A stretch of 64,000 nt of DNA from Valencia hispanica (lineage: Eukaryota > Chordata > Actinopteri > Cyprinodontiformes > Valenciidae): contig OY747700.1 in the NCBI GenBank assembly GCA_963556495.2, positions 7,685,520 through 7,749,519 of the forward strand, read 5' to 3'. Position 1 is the stretch's first letter, and every line of letters starts with the position of its first letter. Under the pieces are notes generated by a model. It did not search any database, had not been told where the DNA came from, and saw only the letters and a list, made by a program, of their open reading frames with translations. Shown here one piece after another: positions 52,501 to 61,500 of the stretch. The position numbers and the translations under genes are program-made.

Positions 52501-55500
52501 TTACCTCCACATTAACTTCTATCCGTTGAACTTTTCTCTCCAGTGCTGTTATCTTTTGTAGAAGGTTCTGGTAGTCCATTGTGGAGATGGAAGGCATCTT
52601 GTTGCTGTAGCTTAGCGTTAGCACCCTTACGAGCTATATCTAGCTTTAGCTGAATGCTAAGTACTTAGAAGCTGTAGATCAGGCTTCAGCTGTGTGTAGG
52701 CCACGCACACAGAGTGCTGAAGATAAAAGATCTATGAAATATTGCCGTTACTACTAAAAAAAGGTTTTTCCCATAAACTTATATGTATTCAAAAGTCCTG
52801 CAGGTCGGATCATAATGGGAAAAAAATTAAAATAAGCAGAAAAATGCAAGCAGAAGGGAGAGCAAAGTAGCGAAGCAGCCGATTGCAGCGAAGCAGGAAG
52901 TCTTCAAATTAAAAAACAAACAAAAAAAATCGATACATTGCTTTTGAATATATAAAATAATAAAGTATAGCGATATATCCCCATAGCTATATTTAATCTA
53001 ACGTCCATATTATTTAAACAATTCTAAACATCAACACTGACTGTTTTCAAGTGGTTATATTGTTTTCTACTCTGGCTATGTCTGCTTGTACTATTTTATT
53101 TATTTGAAAAGAATCCAATCAAATCTCCAGTCAGCTCTATACTTTCAACTTTGTTTTAAGCTAGAGAGGAAGTAAAAATCAGACTTAACAGTAAGTAATC
53201 GATTCTGGTTCGGTTTCAGCTATTAGATCCGGGCCAAATTACTGACAGTCAATCGAGAAATCATCTAAACAGAATCTGTCTGACAACACAAAGTGTGCAA
53301 AGGTATCTCAAAAAGAAACCAATCGTACCTCGATCATATCTAAAGAAGTGAAAACAGAAACAAAGTCATAGCATCCTCGGTCTGGAAAGGGTCACAAAGG
53401 CTAAGGCTTTGGGACACCAGAGAACCACAGAATCATCGGAACAGTGAAGAACCTTCCTAGGAGTGGCCAGTGTACCTAATTTACTCCAAGAAGTCATCAA
53501 CGACTCATCCAGGAGATCACAGAAGAACCATCCAAAGTTCTGCAGGCCTCACTTGCCTCAGCTAAGGTCATAGTTTATGATACAATAAAGAGAAAGAGAG
53601 ACAAGACAAAAAAATGGCCTCAGTGAGAGGGGTTTCAAGACCAGAACCACCGTTGATCCAAAAGAACATAAAAACCCGTCTCACATTCACCAGAAACCTC
53701 TCGATGGTGTCCAAGACTTTTGGGAAAATATTCGGAATGACTGACGAGACAAAAGTTGAAGACTTTAGAAGTTGTGTGACCCGTTACAACTATGGTAAAA
53801 CTTACAGTATTTTAGAAAAACCCCCAACAACAAATCATATCTACAGTCAAGCACGGTGGTGGTAGTGTGGTGGTCGGAAACAGTTTTGCTGCTTCAGGAC
53901 TTGCTGTTATTAATGGAACCACGAATTCTGCTCTCTGGCACAAAAAGATTTTTGACCCCCACAGTAGGTTTAGGCGATATGACCTTAAATCTATGTTGCG
54001 ATATAATCAAAAGCATGTTGCGGTAACGATATCTATTGCGATGTATTCTTTTTTTTTCTTTATATATATGTCAAAATGACAGTTAATGAACATTCTCACT
54101 TTCCAGATACATTGTAGCAGAACATATTCAAGTTTAGAATGCCATTTAAAGAACATGCATTTTGCAAAATGCATTAAAAGAAATATTGAAATCTTTTTTC
54201 CAGAAAACGCAACACAAAAATTCTCACAACATAAAAAGGAAGATATTTCAAATAAAGTAACAGCTAAATGTTATTAAAAAACCCTACAAAGTTCAAAATT
54301 TGTTACTTATTTATAAATTAAATATCGCACAAAAATAAACCTGAACATATTTGAATTTAAAATGCTTCTATTTCAAAAGGTTTTCTTCCATTAAATGGAA
54401 AACAACACATTATAAACTTGCAATACATCATGTAAAGAGGAAAACTGAACATCAGTATTTATCCTCCTTGATGACTGCTTGATGACATCATCAAAATGCG
54501 CAATAGCGGTAGGATAGTATAGTCAAAATCTCTACCTTTGGCTAAATTTATATCATTTCTACCTTGTACCTTTTATATTGCCCACCACTACCCCCACGTT
54601 AAGTGCATCTGGGGTATGCAGCAGGTAAAAGATCCAAAGCTAACCAATCACTCCACCTCTGAACGGCTTAGAAACAAAGACGTTTTAGAGTGGTCTAGTC
54701 AAAGTCTGGACTTAAATCCAACTGAAATGTTGTAGAGTGACCTTAAGCAGGTTATTTTTTACTAAAAACCCTCCAATATGGCTGAATTAAAGAAATTCTG
54801 CAAAAAGAAATCGGCCATAATTACAGAGTAACTGCAGATGCTTGATGGAAAATACTTTTTTATGGCCCAATATTTTTACAAGCAATTATGCCTTATTCCA
54901 TTTGTAGTCAGCTAGAAATGTAGCTAAATAGCAAGTTAATATTTAGCAAGCTAAATATTTAGTTCACAAACAAAATATTTAGCTTGCTAGCTAAGCATTA
55001 AGTTCTAACTAAATATTTAGTAAGTAAACGCTAGCTGTTGGCGTTAGTCAGGAAGTTTAATTTTCCTTCCAACCATTAGATGTGTAGGATTTTTTTGAAG
55101 TAACTCTTCAGTAACAACATATTGTGTGTGAGATTTTTATGTATAATTTTAGATGTATACATTTTTTTTTGCCAATAAATACAATTAAATGTAAGATGTG
55201 TAAGAAACATTATATTAAATAAACCGTGGCTTTAAATAAACCTAATTTGTATTCATAATTTCTTCCACATTTTTTTTAAAATTAACTTCTTCATCAGACT
55301 AAAAAGGAACAGTAGCGGAGGTGGATCAAATAAGAGATAACATCAACATAGATTATCTTGTAATCAAATTCAAAGTGTGAACCACACTGCACATAAGTTT
55401 CTTTTTTATGCTATGTCGCCAATGAAAATTCAGGCACCATCTTTAATGCAAAATCAGGCAAACATTTCACACCTAATGCCACTCAACTGCAGTAAACCTC

Positions 55501-58500
55501 TGTAGGACGCTGACATTGGCTAAAAATAAATAATCTATGTAAATAGTTACAGGTATTATACAAAACGATGGAAGCACAAGATTCTGCTTTGGGGTTCTTG
55601 TAAAGATATTGAACTATTTTATGTGTTTAGGAGACTTTCATGAAATATGATACTAGAAAAAGGAAAAAAAATAAATTCAATAAATTCAAATAAAACATTT
55701 CCTAATGCTATTTTGATTCCTTAATGTATAATACTAACTATATTTATTTTCAAGACTTACCATTAAGTAAACATACAATTCTCTTCAGGCATTATGGATT
55801 AAACAAGTAAAAAAAAAAGACATGCTCTCAACTAGCAGTACAGTAACGTAACTCCAAATATTTCGAGCTAATATTCACATATTTGCGGATCGTTTTTAAA
55901 AACATTTTAAAGAAAGGACATCTTATGAAGCTGAAATAACTAGGCACAATGCTACTTGATTTAATCCAGGAGCGCTATTCATTTTCCTTTAAAATTATGT
56001 CATTTTAAGCAGATGAAAAACTTTTCTAGGTTATAATATTTTCAATATAATACCAATACTTACAGTAGGTAATGTAAATAAATTTCTTAGAACAAGGTAA
56101 AAAGTATTTCCAGGGACAATTTATGGTGTTTACTGACCTTAAAATGCAACACGCTCAACAGATTAGAAAAAGTCACATTAGAAAACCAAACAGGTGATCT
56201 CCTACAATAAACTGCAGGTGTGTGTCTGGTATACTAAAACTTGCTTGTTATTCATTCTGTGAAGTTACTCACAGCAGGTATAGAGCATCTAGAAACTTGA
56301 AGAGTAGCAATACTTCGCAATAATATTACTCAAGTAAAAGTAAAAAACTACGGTGTATTAAAACTACTCTTAAAAGTACATTTTATCCAAAAATGTACTC
56401 AAGTGAATGTAAGTGAGTAAATGTAACCACCTCTGTTCCTAACCTCTGCCAATACTGAGGGTCCACTGGATATTCATTAATAGAACTGCATAGGAGCCCA
56501 AATGTTTTCCAGTACAAGCCTAAAAGCGGCAAGACAAGTTCAAGGGTTTCAATTTCTTGTTCATCTTGTAAAAAAAAACAACGTAAAAACCTTTTGTATT
56601 TTCGGTCTAACTGAATTTTAAAGCCTATCTTGATCAATAATATCGTCACTGAATTTGTTTTGTTGCCCGGCCCCAGTTTGCACTTGAACTTATATTCTGA
56701 GCCGATGTTTTTATACCCGTTAAATTTATGTGATTCTAAATTTTTACTTTTAGGCAAAGATTTTGGTCTTTGTTGCATTTTCTCTGCTAAAAATGCCGAA
56801 AATCCGGGTCACGGCACCAAATTGTTGTGGAAAAAAACAGCACTGTTGAGGTAGGAAAAACACTCATCAGGTTCATTCAAGGTATCCTGTGCAGGACGAT
56901 AGCTTACAGATGATGCACTCTTGAACAGGTCAGGGTAAAGGTCTGCCAGGAACACAACACAGTAGTTTTATCGGAAAGGTGGATGGAGAAAAAACATTTT
57001 CTAAACACTGAACAGTGTGAGACTGTTTGGATCTTTGCTCCACTGAAGGTTATTCCTCCAGGGGAAAACCTGAGCCAGACAAGTTCCCTCTGGGAATGTT
57101 TATAAACATTTAAACAAAGCATAACATGACACAGACATCGCATGAATAAAGTCATAAGAAATTTAGACTGATGTAAAATTTCCTATGACTGGGAAAAAAG
57201 CAAAATATCTGGCTTAAATTCCTTTCCTTCACTATGATTTAATTATTTTAAAAAGCTAGCTCTTATGACTGAAAGCAACTATTTAATCGAATGAACGATA
57301 TAAAAAAAGAATAAAAAAATCCAAATGTGCAATAAAGAATAAAAAAGGGTGATGTTTTGTTATAGCATCTTAAGCTATATCAAACTTCGACTTATTTTAG
57401 CTCACAGATTTGGGAAGAGAGGGCAAAGTAAATGCAACAGTAACTTTCCCTTCTTATAAATCAGACTAAAAGATTAAAATACAAACTGTAAATGGTTTAG
57501 TTTTGTGGATCCGACTTTAAAATGTTAATGTAAATATACAGAGAGCATCGGTGGCTCAGAAGAACACAACCTGCTACACAAAGCTTCCAGCAGACTGACA
57601 CAGTTTGTCACACAAACAAACATAGCAGATGGCTCTTTGTCATGCTTTCTCACATTTGCATGCCGGAAACTGTGAGTGCAAAAATGCAGATTCACTGTAT
57701 GTATGACTGACACACACTCATATTTGTGCAAAGCAACGTACTGCACGCTCTTCCTCTTTTGAATTAGTGATGGGAAATCATGCGGCTGAATTATTCATGG
57801 GAACCAAAGAGAGAAAGTTGCTGAAACTGAAAAAGGTTTTGGCCCGGGAAGGAAGAAGGGGGCGTCTCTGCAGGCTGCAATAAAACTGCAGGAGTACCAA
57901 ATGTGAGCCTGAGGGTCCACACCAGCAGGGGGCCCTCAAGAGTAACGGTGCGTGACCAACCAGCCTGAAAACACTGCCTTTTGTTGCAAAGGTATCTAAC
58001 TCTAAACATACGTTTGCTCCCTTATATAGAAATCTGTGATTTTTATGAAAGTTTTGCTTGTTCCGCTACAAAATAGACCAGAACTGTGGCTCTTACAGAT
58101 TGTTTAGGGTGTTGATGTGTCACACAGATTCTGCATGCACATCTGCTCCCAGACTTACTTTCCTACATTCAAAAGTCTCTATTAAATGATCTAAAGGCAG
58201 CTGGGACCACAGTCGCCAAGAACACAGTGGTAACGCACCGCACCACGACAGATTGAGCCCTGCAACCCGACCAGGCGCCAGAGGAATCTAGCTGGGGGCG
58301 CCATTATGGGCTCAACATAAGGTCATAAAGTTTGCACGTAATTTCACAGTTCAACTTCATAAATCAAGTTTTGCAAACTCGTAGAAAAAATTGCGAATTT
58401 TGGCACGGTCTTCACACACTTCTTCTGATTGGATGGTGACAGACCACACTGTCCAATCAGAGAGGAGGCCACTTCCTGTCTTTCCACAGCGCTCCAGACT

Positions 58501-61500
58501 TTTAAAGGGGTTGTATGGACGATGACGCGAGTACCTCTATGAATCAGGTGGCCAAATATTTAGGATGCTGTGGGAACACATGTCATATTTAATGTTTCAC
58601 GTAAGTGACAATAAAACAGTTACATTTGATTTATCAAATAATATCCCACCTGATTCGCAGAGGTACTCACGTCATCATCCATGTTGAATCTCTACTCCCC
58701 TTTAAGAGTCTGGAGACAGGGAGTGGCCTGCTCTCTGATTGGACAGTGTGATCTGTCACCATCCAATCAGAGAAGTGTGTAAAGATCGTGCCAAAATTCG
58801 CAGCCTCAACTTCAGAGTCTCTCACGCAGTTTTATGCTTCGCATCTCAAAACAGGATGTTTGCAAAATAACTTTTATTACTCTTTCAAATGCAAAACTTT
58901 ATTTACAACCATCCAAACCTCTTTCTGCACATTTGCAAACTTAAAATTATTGGGCAGATATTTTCTACGAGATTGCAAAACTTGATTTATGAAAGTGAAC
59001 TTTGAAATTATGTGCAAACTTTATGACCTTATATTGAGCCCATATGCCATGGCTTATTCCCCTTCGTGTTTTTCGTCCCGTTGGCTGTACGTTACATACT
59101 TCCAGGTGCGATCTGTCTATTTTTGCAACACCCTTTCTATGTACACGTACATATTATAAATCATTTGAAAGATTGAGATTGTTGTGATTCTAATGATGTA
59201 TGCCAATCAAGGATACAATCATAACTGTAGACACAGTAATTGGATTTGTCAAACCGCTCAGAAAGAAAAATAATGTGCAACTCACCATTCGAAACCTTAA
59301 TATCAGTGACAGAACCGAACCATCTCGAACAAAAAAGGGCCTTTTTACATCCACAAGGGTCCAGTTAATGTCCTCCAGTAAAAAAAGTTGGTCCACAACA
59401 ACTCTCACATCAACGAACCCTTGATAATTCCCATCTTTGTGTGTATTTCTCACAAAAATTTCATCATAACTACTGTTAGCATGCTCATATTAGCCTAAAA
59501 ATAACACAGCAGCGCCCTTCTTCTTCTTCGTGAGGTTTACTGGTGGCTGGCAAACAACAATTTGGCGCATTACCACCACCCACTGGTATGAACTGTGGAC
59601 CAGAATGTCACTCAAGGTTGCACTTGCCTCTCTAAGACTGGTGATGTACTAGCATGGTCCCTGCCTGTGTTAGCTTTGTTCTTATTTTTATTAAGCCACG
59701 CTCTAATGTCTATTTTGGCATATAACCATATCAAAGAACCTTTTTTTACTGCCTCCAAAAGTACAGATTAATAGCCTACAGCACCCTCTGCTGGTTGTCC
59801 TGGGTTAATACATTGCATGGTAGCAACTTAATTTAGTAGAAATCTGTCTTGGGCGGCCCATACCTGAATGGAAGGTCATGTTTGGAAGAAGAGAAACACT
59901 GGGAATGACCCGCTGTCACCCACAGTCAAGCATAGAGGTGAAAGAATTATGATTTGGGCTTTTCTTTCTGCTAAGGCTACAGAACAACTTTATTAGGGGC
60001 CAATGGACAGGGCCACGAACCAAAGAAATCTTGAAAGAAAAGCGCCTCCTTCAGCCAGAAGATTCGTCACGTTTTCCAGTACGGCCAAAAACCAAAAACT
60101 CAGTTATTCTGAAAAAAAAAATTCCCTTTAACAAGAAGAAACATCCAGCAGAACCAGAACGTGGTTCAGTGTGAACGGCCATCTGCCATGACCGACTGGG
60201 GGTTTGAGAGAACAGAGCATGCAAAAACAAGAAAAACACAGAAGCTCTGATCCAGGGGTACTTTCTATGTTAAAGACAAGCTAGAAGTTAATGGCAGCTG
60301 TAGCTCCTTTAGTGACTTCATCTAGGAGAGAACCGGAGCATCTTTAAAATCTGAGCAAACATGGTGAGCAACAGCAAAAACCTCTTTACCAACAAAGACC
60401 TTTCCACCAATCAAACACATTTTTCACTCAGTCACATACAAATCTAATTTTTCCTCCCTGTATTTTTGATAGATGTTCTGTCTCAAATATGGCATATTCG
60501 GTGAAGAAAATCATTATTAATGGATACAACTACACAAAGAAATCCATCTAGCTTCCTACCTCATGACAGTCTTGGAGAAATCTCTGAAGTTCCCACTGGT
60601 CATTCAGTTTTTCTAGCCACTGCTGGGCCAGCTCCCTGTTCTGGTTTCCCCTGAAAGAGAAAGTTGGAGATTAAACTTTGAAGGAATTCCAGTTGTTTTT
60701 CATTTCCAGGACTTGCTAGAACGATCCAAAAGACATAAAGAAGCGAAACCCAAAAAAACATTAAAAAAAAAAAAAACGAGTTCACGAAATAAAACAGGAA
60801 GCAGCAACGACTAGAACCACATTGTGGAAACCAGACAAACTGAACACAGGATTGGAGGAACATAAAAGAAGGAAGAAATAATTATGGAAGAGAAAAAAAC
60901 AACACATGGCATCAGAGAAAAATAAACCCAACAAAAACCCATAGATTAGGACATTAGCTCATAAAAATATATCTAATACATTTACTGCTAATAAGCTAAA
61001 ACACAAAAAATAAAGTAGTTAAATGCACATCTATGTAAATTGCAGCCAGAAATAGGTCTGCTTGCTCAGAGACGAGATCTGTTTGGGTGAAAATACCACC
61101 TGCTGAAAGCTGGTGGTATTTATCGCGCAAGATGAGAGAGAAAACAGTAACCTGCTGCACAGTTGGCTTTATAAAAAACAAGGTAGGGAAGATCAGTCTG
61201 GTTTTTCCAGTGAGCTTTGCAAATATTTTTTCTAATCAAATAATTTGTCTTAACTGTGTTTAGATAAGGACAAACAAATGAGCCGGAATGGTGGCCGAAG
61301 TCCCGTTTTTCATTTATTAAGTGGAATAAACAAGAAGTAATGGTTCACTTTTCCTTCTTTTACTCTGATATAATCACAAATACAGTAAATCTGGAGAGAC
61401 TGCTTTAATACCTTTACAATCGAACACATTTTGAACTTCACTGTTTTTGTTTCTGAGGGAATCAGTTTATCGTGACGCATCCAACCATCTGCAGCATCTC

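Larger units (their letters stand above)
47915..52901 (-). mobile_element. Near full-length L2-type LINE, about 5.0 kb
   Basis: Minus-strand element with a 5' region, ORF1 (52597-51111), ORF2 (51053-47966) and a 3' UTR ending in GTGCTATACGAATTAACTTG plus CCTTG. It inserted into a hAT copy; short TTCAA repeats are present at both edges. Both ORFs carry stops or frameshifts, so it cannot move by itself, but the length is close to complete. Confidence 0.85.
47757..53003. mobile_element. hAT MITE (22.1-kb family) split by an L2 LINE
   Basis: 47757-47914 (ACACTCCAACCTGTTTCATA, CTAGATCTAGTTGATCCACT, AAAACAGCCACAAACTACCA) and 52902-53003 (AATCGATACATTGCTTTTGA, TAGCGATATA) together reproduce the element at 22062-22442 in order. 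The L2 occupies 47915-52901 between them, so the LINE is younger. Confidence 0.72.
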
